Source of the DNA: Burhinus oedicnemus
Taxonomy: Eukaryota > Chordata > Aves > Charadriiformes > Burhinidae
Direction: 5' to 3'
DNA length: 64,000 nt
Assembly: GCA_008921705.1 (NCBI GenBank)
Contig: VFFE01007188.1
Location: forward strand, 855,443 to 919,442
The notes under the pieces were generated by a model that saw only the letters and a program-made list of their open reading frames with translations, searched no databases and was not told the origin of the DNA. Shown here in pieces: positions 1 to 10,740 of this stretch. Numbering within the stretch: position 1 is the stretch's first letter; every line of letters starts with the position of its first letter. Both the position numbers and the translations under genes were made by a program.

Positions 1-2249
1 ACATAGACCCATACAGTGTAAAATTGATATCTTCTAAATCTAGGAGAGGTATTTATGAATTCTTTACAATTTGGGTTCATCAAAGGCACACTCACTGCAT
101 TTAAAGCAGGTTTGTAAAGAAGTGGGACTTCTGGATTTATCACAGAGGAAAAAAAAAACCTACCTTTTTTTATTGCCATTTTGAACACAATAGAAAAATG
201 TTTTGCATGCACTTGCATCTGTACTAACTATAGAAAGATGTTAGAAGAGTAGATAGGTTAACATAAATGACCATACTCTTATTTTAAAATAGCTAAATCT
301 AGGGAAGAAACCCTCCTATTAAATTCTCCATAAAAACTAAATCAGGAATTAAGTGAAAACTGTCATTTCCTACCTCATATATTTAATCTCATATTTTTGG
401 TTTTAATGATCTTTAGAGACTTCTGAAATTTCTTAAATCAGAATTCAATCAATTCATCTTCAATATATTCAGTGCAAATGGATTTGTCATGTCATATACT
501 AATCACATGGCAAGTACTGTAACTGAAGGAAATATCAATGAAATAGCTATAGCTAATCTAAAGAAGCTATGCTCTTAAAGAGAATGCCTACTATCAATTA
601 TGTATTTGAAAAAAAAATCAAAAAAATGCAACAAATCTGTAAAAAAATGTTCACTGTATTTGGCTGTCATACTATGGTATGGGCGTCATATGTCAAAGAT
701 AGGACATTATTTACAGTATAAGGAAAAAAATACCCTTGCCATGACATCATCCTCAGTCTGCAGTCCTCTAACAGTACAGGTTCAAGGCAAAATATGCATT
801 TAGAATTAGGAAATTGTCTACTTAGAGTGGCAGAAAAGAAAAAAAGAATCCTGGAGAAAGGCAGAATGCTACCTATTAATTATGCATTGTAAAGCTAAAC
901 GAAGCTGAGGGCACATGCCCTTTCCTACCTTAATACTACAAAGTCTTCAAGTTGCAGAGATGAACAAAGACAAAGAGAGACTAGAGGATGACTGAACTCC
1001 TCCTCTCAGAAGACAGAAGAGAACAGAAACTTCCCAGAGGGGGAAAAGGTGAAAATAAAGCACATAGAGAACCTATTAAAAAGGCTAAGCAATACTTACT
1101 AGATAGAGAAGGATCAGAAGGAGAGAGGGAAGCTGGCAATGAAGAAAAAGCAAGATGACACAGGAAAGGAAAAGATCTGTGAATGAACTTATATTAGATG
1201 TGAAAAAAACAGGGTATGTGAGAGATTCCTCCAAGAGGTATGTTCAGGCAACATATGAAGTTTCTATTCTTTATGCTGCATTTGCAAAGAAAATCAAAAG
1301 TATTGAGGCTGAATGCTGGCAAGCAAGTTTTTTTGATGGAAATGTAAGTCGATAAACACAGTAAATAGCAAAACAAAACTATGCTTTTGAGAAATGAAAT
1401 TATTTTAACACTTTAGGAAAAAATCTATATTCAAATCAGTTTGTAAAAATACAGAGAGAAGAACTGACTTGTCAGACATAGAGCATTGTGTTCATTGCTT
1501 CTTTTTTTTCTGTATGTTTATCATCAAAATTGCTAGGCATCCTACTTCTATGAAACATTCCAGCTTTCAGTGAAGATAAATTATTGCATATCCAGTAGAG
1601 AAACTGAATGAATTAAAATGTAAATAAAAGTTTCATGATGAACTATGTTAAGATGAGTTTAAAATAATTTGCTTATTTTTCAGGCTTCATTCTTTGTAAG
1701 AGTGGTTTATTCTTCTCTGTCTTCAAAACCTGAAGGCATAGCAATGTTCAGTCATTCTGAAAGAACTTTGTTTAGACAAACTAGCAATAATCTTTTGCTT
1801 CAGAGATAATTTCAGATTGCTACCATTTTAACGCTTTGTCTTCTCTGTATCATCTCAGAAGACAGAAGTTAAAATTAGCTTTTTTCCCACAACTTTGAAA
1901 CTTGATATTCACCATTTTGCAGACAAGGAAGAAGAAAATGCAGATTATATTTTTCAGCAATTTCTTGACTTCCAGATGTCATTCTTCCTGTTTGTGTGGG
2001 GGACAATATCTTCATCAATCACCCAGCAATGAGATGCAATGCAATTTTGTGGGTGATACTAAATAAGGGGGAGATGATGGGGGGCAGGGTTGCCATTCAG
2101 GGAGACCTCAGAAAACTGTAGGAATAAGCCAACAGACAACTTATTAAGTTCAGGAAAAAAAAATTGAAAAGTCCTTCCTGAGTCAAAATGACCTCATGAC
2201 TCAGTATAGTCTCAGAACTGGTTGGATAGAAAGCCTTTTTATGGAAAAG
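1..2249. other. AT-rich unique sequence, no gene recognised
   Basis: No repeat family or homologous coding sequence is recognisable. A 66-codon open frame on the plus strand (1155-1355) runs into a GTAAGT at 1344-1349, which resembles a splice donor, but no polypyrimidine tract or acceptor lies just upstream, so it is not called as an exon. Bases 840-1160 are purine-rich on the plus strand. Nothing else stands out. Confidence 0.6.
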
Positions 2250-2935
2250 GTCCTGGGACTCCTCACGTAGAACAAGTTGAACATGAGCCAGCAGTGTACC
2301 CTGGCAGCAAGAAGACGAACTGGGCTGCCTTAGCAAGAATGTAGCCAGCAGGTCAAGGAAGTTCTTATTGTGCTCTATTTGATGCCTCTGAGATTGCCTC
2401 TGGAATACTGTGTCCAGTTTTGTACTCCCCAGTACAAGCAAGATGTCAGTGAATGAGAGAGTCCAGCTGAGGGACACCAAGGTGGTCGGGGGTCTGAAGA
2501 ATAAAGTGTACAAAGAGAGTCTGAGAGAGCTGGACTTGTCCAGCCTAAAGAAGAGAAGGTTGGGGCAGGGAGCTCACATTATTCTACCGCATCTTAAGGG
2601 GGTGTTGTAGACCTGATGGAGTCAGACACTTGTCATACGCACACAACAAAAGGACAAAAGGCAAAAAACCGAGGTTGCATGAAGGAAAATTCCTACTGGA
2701 TATAGACATTCTTCACAGTGAGAGGTTAAGCACTGGAACAGCTTACTTCAAGAACTTACAGAATTTCTGTCTTTGTAGATGTTCAAAACTCACCTAGATA
2801 AGGCCATGAACAACCTGAACTAATATTGAAGTTGCTCCTGCTTTGAGAAAGAGGTGTGACTAGGTGACCTTCGAAGGTCCCTTTCAACTTCCTTTTTTCT
2901 GTGATTTTATGGTTCTTTCCATTTTTAGTATACTT
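2250..2935 (+). mobile_element. CR1 LINE, 5'-truncated, old copy
   Basis: This is the 3' part of a CR1 non-LTR retrotransposon: the end of the reverse-transcriptase ORF and the 3' UTR. Recognisable CR1 blocks occur in order: the 'aacatgagccagcagtgt' block near 2280, 'gaatactgtgtccagtttt' at 2403-2421, 'gagagagctggacttgtcc' near 2523, 'gcactggaacagctt' near 2730, and the terminal 'tgacctt...aaggtccctttcaactt' at 2866-2893. It ends in a degraded octamer zone ('gattttatggttct'). Several stops and small deletions break the frame, so the copy is dead. Bases 2097-2249 may be the decayed upstream continuation. The divergent 3' end suggests an older subfamily than the copy at 9530-10740; the subfamily is not assigned. 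Confidence 0.85.
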
Positions 2936-4204
2936 CACCACTTTTTTCATTAACGTAACCATTTTGAGAGTCTTACCCGTAGGCTCCTATATATATGTGT
3001 GTGTACCTATAATTATATATATATGCATGTACGTTATATATACACACATAAACTTCATACAGGAAAATATCTTAGATTGAGCTACTGCCAACTCAGATAA
3101 TTCTCATTAAGCCCTTTTTCCCAAATTAATTTGTAATGACTGAATCCTAGATAAATTGAGGAGCTTAAATTGCATAGAAATTTGGATTATTAATGATTAA
3201 TTTTCACAAATTCTGTTCTGAAATTGTTATTTACAGTTATACAGGGAGAGTATAGAGTACTGAAGTCATCCTTCCCGTGAGTGTAGGAACATACAACCCT
3301 CTACTGGCATATGTAAAATGAATAATAAAAGTGACTATCATCATTAACCAAGGCCAGGATAGGGGTTATTTTCCTCAAGGTGTGATAATATGTGGACTTT
3401 TAGGGCACAGATATTTTTATCTAACTCCAGACATGTCAAATTTAGACATACAAATTCAGTTAGATGAACTTCATTCTAAAAGCACCTGTTTCATTGCATG
3501 GTTTAAAAAGTTAATTTAGCCGTATTAGGTCAACCGCAAACATCTAACAACTATCGGATGTCTAACATCAAATGAGATTAAGTTCACAGTATATACTGTT
3601 TTATAGATTATAGCAATGGGAGTATGTTTGTATTAAAATAAAATCAATTCAATAGCATAATCAAGTCACTGGATAAAAAGAAATATATAGTATAAGGATT
3701 TTTTTGAACATTATTCTGTCTTATATGCAGAGACGTAATGAGCAATTCACTAATTTTCCAAAAGGTTGATGTAAATCCTGTGAAGATAAAGCCAGAATGT
3801 GTATAAGATGGAATGCTGTTTGCATTAGAGCAGCCATTTAAACTCTTGGGCAAGCTATAGTTCTAAATTAGTTCATCCTTCTTCAGAAATGTAGATATAA
3901 ATTAGATATTTAACATTTAAGACCACCACATGGCTTGTAAGCATTTGAAAAGAGGCAAAGGAAACAATATTAATTTTAGGATATTGGACTTCTTTCTAAG
4001 ACATTTAAATGGTTCTTTGGGAACCAGCTCTGATTTCACAACTACATGAAAGCAGAGCTGTAATGTCAGGAAAACCATAAAATGGTGTGAGAATCTGACT
4101 GCTGCTTGGAAACAAGGATAGGTGGCATTATTTTTTCATTAAATTTCTACCTGATCATTGCTTGGCTTTCTTTTCATATCAATTTTCATTGTTGTTTTCC
4201 ACAG
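2936..4204. other. AT-rich unique sequence with an AT/GT simple repeat
   Basis: No gene or family repeat is recognised. Contains an alternating TA/TG tract at 2988-3051. The last 40 bases (about 4160-4204) are pyrimidine-rich and end in 'ttttccacag', a good splice-acceptor match discussed under the next entry. Confidence 0.5.
2988..3051. repeat. (TA)n/(TG)n simple-repeat tract
   Basis: An impure alternating purine-pyrimidine stretch. TATATATATGTGTGTGTA opens it and TATATATACACACATA closes it, so the two ends are roughly reverse-complementary and could form an imperfect hairpin. It lies just downstream of the old CR1 3' end and could have been seeded by the CR1 tail. Confidence 0.75.
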
Positions 4205-4333
4205 AATATTGCATGTATAAAACTGGATGTTGAGAAACCAGATCTATTTTCTCCAAAACAACCTAAAGTCCTTGAGAGAATGTGTGAAACTGATTATGAA
4301 AATGATTTCAAACAGCATTTGGGAAATCAGTGA
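4205..4333 (+). other. Candidate terminal coding exon (unconfirmed)
   Basis: A pyrimidine-rich tract ending in 'ttttccacag' (4195-4204) is followed by 42 codons and a TGA at 4331-4333. The frame is open from the first base after the AG, which is phase 0. The predicted peptide begins NIACIKLDVEKPDLFSPK and ends in DFKQHLGNQ; it is hydrophilic and rich in charged residues, and codon choice looks ordinary for protein. I do not recognise the family. The open frame also extends upstream across the supposed intron to an ATG at 4106, so openness alone is weak evidence. No close AATAAA was seen in the following 200 bases. It could be the last exon of a gene entering from the left, a lncRNA exon or chance. 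Confidence 0.25.
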
Positions 4334-7300
4334 ATTTAATATATTTAAAAGAAGTCAGTTATCCTGAGGAATAACCTAAATTCTTTACCTAAATTCAGAA
4401 TATTAATTTAGATACAATTTAGTTCATATAGAATTATGTGAGACAGTTCATACAACCATTTCATGACTTTTTATTAGACTGTGATCAAAAACTACTTCTG
4501 TAAGCTTCAAAAGCTCATATATCTAATTGCTGTCAGTCTAAGTTGCACCTGTGTTAAATATGTGTATATTCTGGACCTCTTTGAATATCTCCATCCATTT
4601 CTTGATTGTCTTGTTTGTTGGAACTATTAAAAAATATTTAGCCATGTTTAATAACAAAAGAAATCAAAACCATATGAATGACTGTTTATGGAATCAGATA
4701 ACTTTCAGAGGCATTTAAAATTCTCATTCACAAAAAAAATCAATATAGTTGAATGTATATATCATTTACAAGTGGTTCTGAGTATCATGATGGGTGCACA
4801 CCTTCCAGAAGTGGCAAAAAACCCCACTGGTATCCAACAATGAAAAAGAAAGTTATTTATTTGTTTGTGTTTTTGAAAAATATCAGAAATCACTGTTTAT
4901 TTCTTCATTTTACCATAGAGCTGAAGAAAAAAAATCTTACCAAATTTGAACTTTTTCTTGTAACAAGAAATCAGTGTCCAGATTGACAACTTGTATGCCA
5001 AGTCTTTGATGCAATTTCAAATGGTCAAGTTATTAACAACCCCTGAGAACAGCAGCTTCTGAAAGAAATTAAGGAAGAACCAGTGCTATAGAGCTACTGA
5101 CACCATTCTAAAATAACAGCGTATCTAGCTCTTACAGTAATTCAAACTGACCTCAGCTGCTTTGTAAGAGTTGCTAAGGCAACTTGTTCCTCGCAAAATC
5201 TTCTTTCTGACTTATGGTGAGAGAATAATTATTCTTTAACTGTTTTAGTGGTACATCCTTTTATAGGATCATAAAGGTTAAGTCCTTTATATTCTTCCCC
5301 TTGAATTTTCTTCAGCTTCCACTAAGTCTCTCAGAAAGAGAGAGGGAGACAGATTTTCAGGTCTTAGGTGATAAAAGCAGTCAATTCTTGGACATTTTTA
5401 CCTTAAAAAGAAGAAAACAAGATGAAAATTTTCTTTTTGCCTTAGATAACTTATTACACCTCAGTTTTGATAGTCTTCTATAGCTGTTTCAAAAATATAC
5501 ATGTAGAGGAGTATTAAAGTACCTATTTCTGTAAGTTACAGAGACTATAATAGAAATCTAGACAAAAATTACTAAACCAATATTTTTCATATATTTTATA
5601 TATATATGTTATTTACTTCCAGTGAACACAAAGAAGTACCTTGCACCTGCAAAACTGATTCTAAAAAAAAAGTCAGCTTTGCTTTTCTGCCTTTGATAAA
5701 AGAGTAAGGTGACCCTGGTATTTACAGTGGTTTTCATAGTCACTTCTTAAAGGATAAAGCAGTATACTATATATCCTTTAAAGAAAATACTGAATTTTGA
5801 TGCGTAGTAGCATACATACATTGCTTTCATGTAGGTGAATTCTGCTGTACTTAAGCTTGTATTTATGCTTCCAAAGTGATATATAAGCTCTTTAAAGGCA
5901 AGTTTGGGCAACCAATGTCACCCTAACATTTGTGCTTACAAAGTGTATATATAAAAATGTTTGTGTGTAGGTGTAAGCACGTAAATTTACCTGATTGCTT
6001 TTGATAGACAAAAATCTTGCCAGAATTTTACCCTGTGACGTCCAAACAGTGTTCCTGAACACAAACACATGAGCAAACATAGAATTAGAAACAGATGTTA
6101 ATATATATGGATGGAAGCACAGTTTCAGTACATACACTTGCACATACATTACTGGAGACAGCACAACAGCGTTTTCAACTGTCATTCTGCATTTCAAGAA
6201 TAAGCATATATGCAGGGACATAGATTCTAAACTAATATCAATTGCTATAAATCCACTGATTTCAATGTTAGTTTGTAAAAGAACTGTTAGAACGCTGCAT
6301 CTGAGCATAGGCAAAACAGATTATTGCCTAGAGCAGTGGACGGATGGAAGCAGCAGAAGCACTATGAAGCTGCTGACATTTTCGCCTATTCCAGTGCCCT
6401 GGAAACCCTGTCCAACCACTGCCTCTGCTTTTAGATAAAGGAATAAGGTATATGGCTTGTATTAGAAACAATTGTTCCTGACTTTTCCTCTTTCATAGTG
6501 ATCCATCCCAGTTCATCCTTTTCTGAATAGCAGTACCCTAGCCCCAACTTCTCATTCTTGGAACAGTAAAATGTTGTTCTGTTTGCAACACTGGGAAACT
6601 ATTAGCAGTCTCTGAATCATCTCTTTCTTTACCTTCCAAGTACTCTGTCCTTTTTCCATGATGACAAAGCTGCCAAAAAAACCCCTTTTTGTATTGTGTA
6701 TTTCCTACATTTCTTCCAAGAAAGGCAAGGAATGATATCTACTCTTCTACTTAAAAGAATTTTTTAGGAGAATTAATTCCTCAAAGGACTGTTTCCACCA
6801 TATCCCAGCAATTAGTACTTTGTCACTAATTGCTGGAATGTGATCAATATGTTACCACAACCATTATTCCAATTTTCAACATATTCCCAGTTTTATAACA
6901 TTCTCCTTTGCTGCTCTTTTTTTTGCAGAAACACTCAGTTTTCACAAGCCTTTCAGTTATATCCTACTTTGTTTTCTTTCTGTTATTTCTTTCAGCTAAA
7001 CCTTTTTTATTTAATGTCATAGTATTGAAAAACTCTATGATATTATTTACACAAGCCCAAATCAAATATGCATTTAAACACATAGGTAATTTTAGGCACT
7101 AGTGTAGTCCTGCATAAACCTAAGAGATTGTTCACAATGTTAGATGATTGCTACGATAGGTCTGTGTATTTTATGGCATTTTTGAGCTAGGTTGCTGGAA
7201 AAGATACAGTGCAGAATTAAACCACTTTGAGGAAATTATTAAAATACTCAAGTTATTTAATGTCTCAATTCCCAGATCTGTGAAATATTTTGATACAGAC

Positions 7301-9529
7301 CACATGCCCTGGAGGCTGATGCTCAGTCAGTGTCAGACTTTATTTTGTCAAGTTAATTATCCACTTGCTATGCTATACAACACTGCCCGAGTGTGATTAT
7401 TGTTACCTATGGACTATCTTGCCTGGCAATGAGTAAATGCTGTTGTAGCAAAAATGCCAAAGGTTCTGAAAGAAATAGCTTCTAAGGCAATGTGGGTAGA
7501 AAAAAAAGAAAAAATTTCAATTCTTTTTTTTTGTCGTATTTCTAGGACTTGTTAGTACAAGCTTGTCTTTACATTCAAAGGACAGTGGCTCTGCTTTCCT
7601 TGAGTTACCCAAGGATTTCACAGTACCCTAGATACATGTTGTGCTCATGTTACCTGGTCATGTGAAAAATATCAGAAGTTAATCAAGCCCACGTAATTTC
7701 ATATACAAATGTTTTATTAATCCCTGTCTGCACTGACATAGAGACAAGGGAGCTAACAATAAAAAGTTTTATGAAAAGATCCAAAGTAAATAAAAAAAAA
7801 AAAATCTCAGCTAATACAAAGTGAAATGCACAGAAGTAGGTCTGGGACATGAAGGTTGCTCACAACTAATGAGCAGCAAGTAAAATAAACAGAAAAGATC
7901 TTTGCCCCTCCAAATGTGCATGAGTTAACATCTCTGTAGGGATTATTTAATTTTCTTAAGATTTTATACTCACGTGCACAGAATTCAGCAGATTTTTAAC
8001 AAAGTTGTTTAAGGAAAAAAGAAAGAATGGGGCTGGAGATCAGCATTTGACTTCGCCCAGTCAACATCAAAAAAACGGGTTAACACAGGCACATGCCTCA
8101 GGATTCCTCGGTCCAGTACAACCATTTAGCTTCCAATCTACAATCACTCCAGATTCAATGGGAGCCACACAAGAAGAAGTAAAGAAACTGAAGACTTTCC
8201 AGGGTGTGCAGTATTCATGCAGACTCGGTGATGGACACACCCTGCAAGGGAGATCTCCACAGCTTCAATACATGCAGCTGGAGTACAAGCCATCTGCACT
8301 GTTCTACAAGAAGGCAAATTTCACAGCAAAGTAGCTATCTAAACAGATTCAAACTGGGTTACTTAAGTGACAGTTTTCTAAGCCCCAGTTTGGGAATGCA
8401 ATAGTGTATGGGAAATAGTGCTGGGAAAACCAGTGTGGAGTAGATTTCAAGACAAGAAACATATTGAAAAAGCTTGTTCATCATTTAGTAAAGTGGAATT
8501 AACCATCAATTCCACCCAAGAGGAACTGGCCTCAATGGATGAAGAAACTGAAACAATAGAAAATAACTTTTGGTGGGACAGATTATCGTCAAGATCCACA
8601 GCACAGAACAACTTACTGTTTTACTCAGCATGCAGCTACCAGCAGTTGAGATACAGAGCCTGCCAGGAGAATGTTGCTCGGTACCAGTCGCTTGCCTTGA
8701 ACTATAGGTGGGCATCAATAAATACTTAGACTCAAATCTTAATAAAGTGACAAATACGTTTCCCCATCACCGAGTGCGTGGGATGATCTCTTTCATACAC
8801 AGGAATTTTGAAGGTGACTTTACATGGTACAGTACTGATTTTAGCAATTATAATAGTCTTGTTGTTTTCATGTATTCTGCTGAGTACAAAAGTCAAGCAC
8901 TTAGCAAATGAAGTAATGGTTACACATCACAATAACAGACTCCAGATTGCCCTCAGATTTGTGTAGGTCATGAAAAGGCAAGATCAGCTAAGAAAGAGCA
9001 AACTCCTCCAAGAAGGTGCTTTGCCCAATCCTGATAGGGATCTTTGAGTCATAGAATGGCTTGCAAAATCCCTGTCAGAAGTGTGAGCAAGTGCATTGTG
9101 GAGTACCCAAAGAAGGGACTGTAGCTGGATAACCAAGTAAATACAGCGTTTCCATTGGTTCTGTGCTGACTTTGCAAGGCCTGAGAATTGAAGTTTGTCA
9201 ATCTTGTTTTGTCTGACTTTGGCTTAGCTGCCTGGAGCTTTTTTTCACACTGTTTGGCAGCAACAGGAATTTTTCTAAAGACAAAATGTCTGCATAATTT
9301 GTTTTATTTTTGTTTATCTTTGTATCATATGATTGTAGTTTTTGTAGACATACTAGTAACAAGTGGTTATCTGATATAGAGCAAAATCTGCAAGACTGTA
9401 ATTTAATGATGCAGCCTAGAAAAATAAAAGCATGGGATGGATGATTGCAGGGGCCTCGACAAGTGGAAAGAAAGTGTTCCCGCTATGTTGAGGAGTTTAT
9501 GCAGTGTAGAGTTGTACAGGTATTGCATG
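4334..9529. other. AT-rich unique sequence
   Basis: No gene or family repeat is recognised. It contains a perfect short hairpin (6805-6836), several A/T homopolymers (for example near 7500-7530 and 7791-7804), and a stretch of higher GC at about 8030-8730 with two overlapping open frames (8005-8334 and 8418-8729). These show no domain I can recognise and no convincing splice sites. Minus-strand frames here look like chance. Confidence 0.55.
6805..6836. repeat. Perfect 12-bp inverted repeat with 8-base loop
   Basis: Arm CCAGCAATTAGT (6805-6816), spacer ACTTTGTC (6817-6824), arm ACTAATTGCTGG (6825-6836). The arms are exactly reverse-complementary. Each carries a CAATTA/TAATTG core of the kind bound by homeodomain proteins, so it could be a paired binding site as well as a DNA or RNA hairpin. 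It is too short for a microRNA precursor. The pairing is seen directly; any function is inference. Confidence 0.85.
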
Positions 9530-10740
9530 ATAAGAGTAACAACGGCATTACAACATTGGTGGATAAGGGAAGAGCAACAGATGTCATCTACCTGGACTTG
9601 TGCAAAGCATTTGACACTGTCCCACATGACATCCTGGTCTCTAAATTGGAGAGACATGGATTTGGTGGATGGACCACTCAGTGGATAAGGAATTCGCTGG
9701 ACGGCCCCACTCAAAGAGTTGCGGTCAATGGCTCAATGTCTAAGTGGAGATCAGTGATGAGTGGTGTTCCTCAGGGGCTGGTACTGGGACCGGTGCTGTT
9801 TAACATCTTTGTGGGTGACATGGATGTTGGGATTGAGTGCGTCCTCAGCAAGTTTGCCAATGACACCAAGCTGTGTGGAGCAGTCTGCATGCTGGAGAGA
9901 AGGGATGTCATCCAGAGAGGCCTGGATAGGCTTGAGAGGTGGGCCTGTGCCAACCTCATGAAGTTCAAAAAGGCCAAGTGCAAGGTCCTGCATGAGGGCT
10001 GGGGCAATCCCAAGAATAAAAACAGGCTGGGGCGGAGAATGGATTGAAAGTAGCCCTGGGGAGCAGGACTTGGGGGTGTTGGTGGATGAGAAGCTCAACG
10101 TGAGCCGGCAATACGCACTTGCTGCCCAGAAAGCCAGCCGCATCCTGGGCTGCATGAAAAGAAGTGTGGCCAGCATGTCAAGGGAGGTAATTCTGCTCCT
10201 CTACTCTGTTCTGGTGAGATCCCACCTGGAATACTGCATCCAGCTCTGCGGCCCCCAACATAGGAAGAACATGGACCTGTTGGAGCAACCCCAGAAGAGG
10301 GCCACAAAGATGATCAGAGGGTTGGAGCACTTCTGCTATGAGGGCAGGCTGAGAGAGTTGGAGTTGTTCAGCCCAGAAAGGGTCTGGGGAAACCTTATAG
10401 CAGCCTTCCAGTACCTAAAGAGGGCCCACAGGAAAGATGGAGAGGGACTTTTTATCAGGGTTTGTAGTGATAGAACAAGGAGTAATGGTTTTAAATTGAA
10501 AGAGGGTATATTTAGGTTAGATATTAGGAAGAAATTCTTTACTATGAGGGTGATGAAGCACTGGAACAGGCTGCCCAGGGAAGTTGTGGATGCCCCATCC
10601 CTGGAAGTGTTCAAGGCCAGGCTGGATGGGGCTCTGAGCAACCTGATCTAGTGGGATGTGTCCCTGGCCATGGCAAGGGGGTTGGAACTAGATGATCTTT
10701 AAGGTCCCTTCCAACCTAAACCATTCTATGATTCTGTGAA
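9530..10740 (+). mobile_element. CR1 LINE, 5'-truncated, relatively young copy
   Basis: A 3' CR1 fragment: the fingers/palm and C-terminal parts of the reverse transcriptase, a stop at 10649-10651, then a short 3' UTR. The UTR contains the diagnostic 'gatgatctttaaggtccctt' at 10691-10710 and ends in two octamers, ATTCTATG (10723-10730) and ATTCTGTG (10731-10738). CR1 homology is clear from about 9545; bases 9437-9529 may belong to the same insertion but I cannot align them. There is no poly(A) tail and no target-site duplication, as is normal for CR1. Only one obvious frame break in about 1.1 kb marks it as the youngest CR1 in the window. Confidence 0.93.
9548..10651 (+). pseudogene. CR1 reverse-transcriptase ORF2 C-terminal remnant, one frameshift
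   Basis: ORF2 of CR1 encodes an endonuclease-reverse transcriptase that copies its own RNA at a nicked chromosomal target. The surviving part starts just before the palm motif [17 protein letters not shown] (9574-9624), continues through [16 protein letters not shown] (9757-9804), and reaches the catalytic box, which reads FANDTK at 9853-9870 instead of the expected F-A-D-D. The first frame runs to a stop at 10045-10047. An extra base near 10033 shifts it, and the next frame continues as [21 protein letters not shown] and stays open to TAG at 10649-10651. The C-terminal region includes RSHLEYC and the conserved end [16 protein letters not shown]. It lacks the N-terminal endonuclease through 5' truncation, so it cannot be active. 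Confidence 0.9.

Noticed and set aside
2988..3051. Hairpin formed by TA/TG and TA/CA arms
   Set aside because: Explained by simple-repeat composition; no sign of selected pairing.
5892..6314. 140-codon minus-strand frame
   Set aside because: Hydrophobic, no domain, no splice or start context. A frame of this length is plausible by chance in 64 kb of six-frame sequence.
6805..6836. MicroRNA precursor
   Set aside because: The stem is only 12 bp, well short of a pre-miRNA, and pairing does not extend beyond it.
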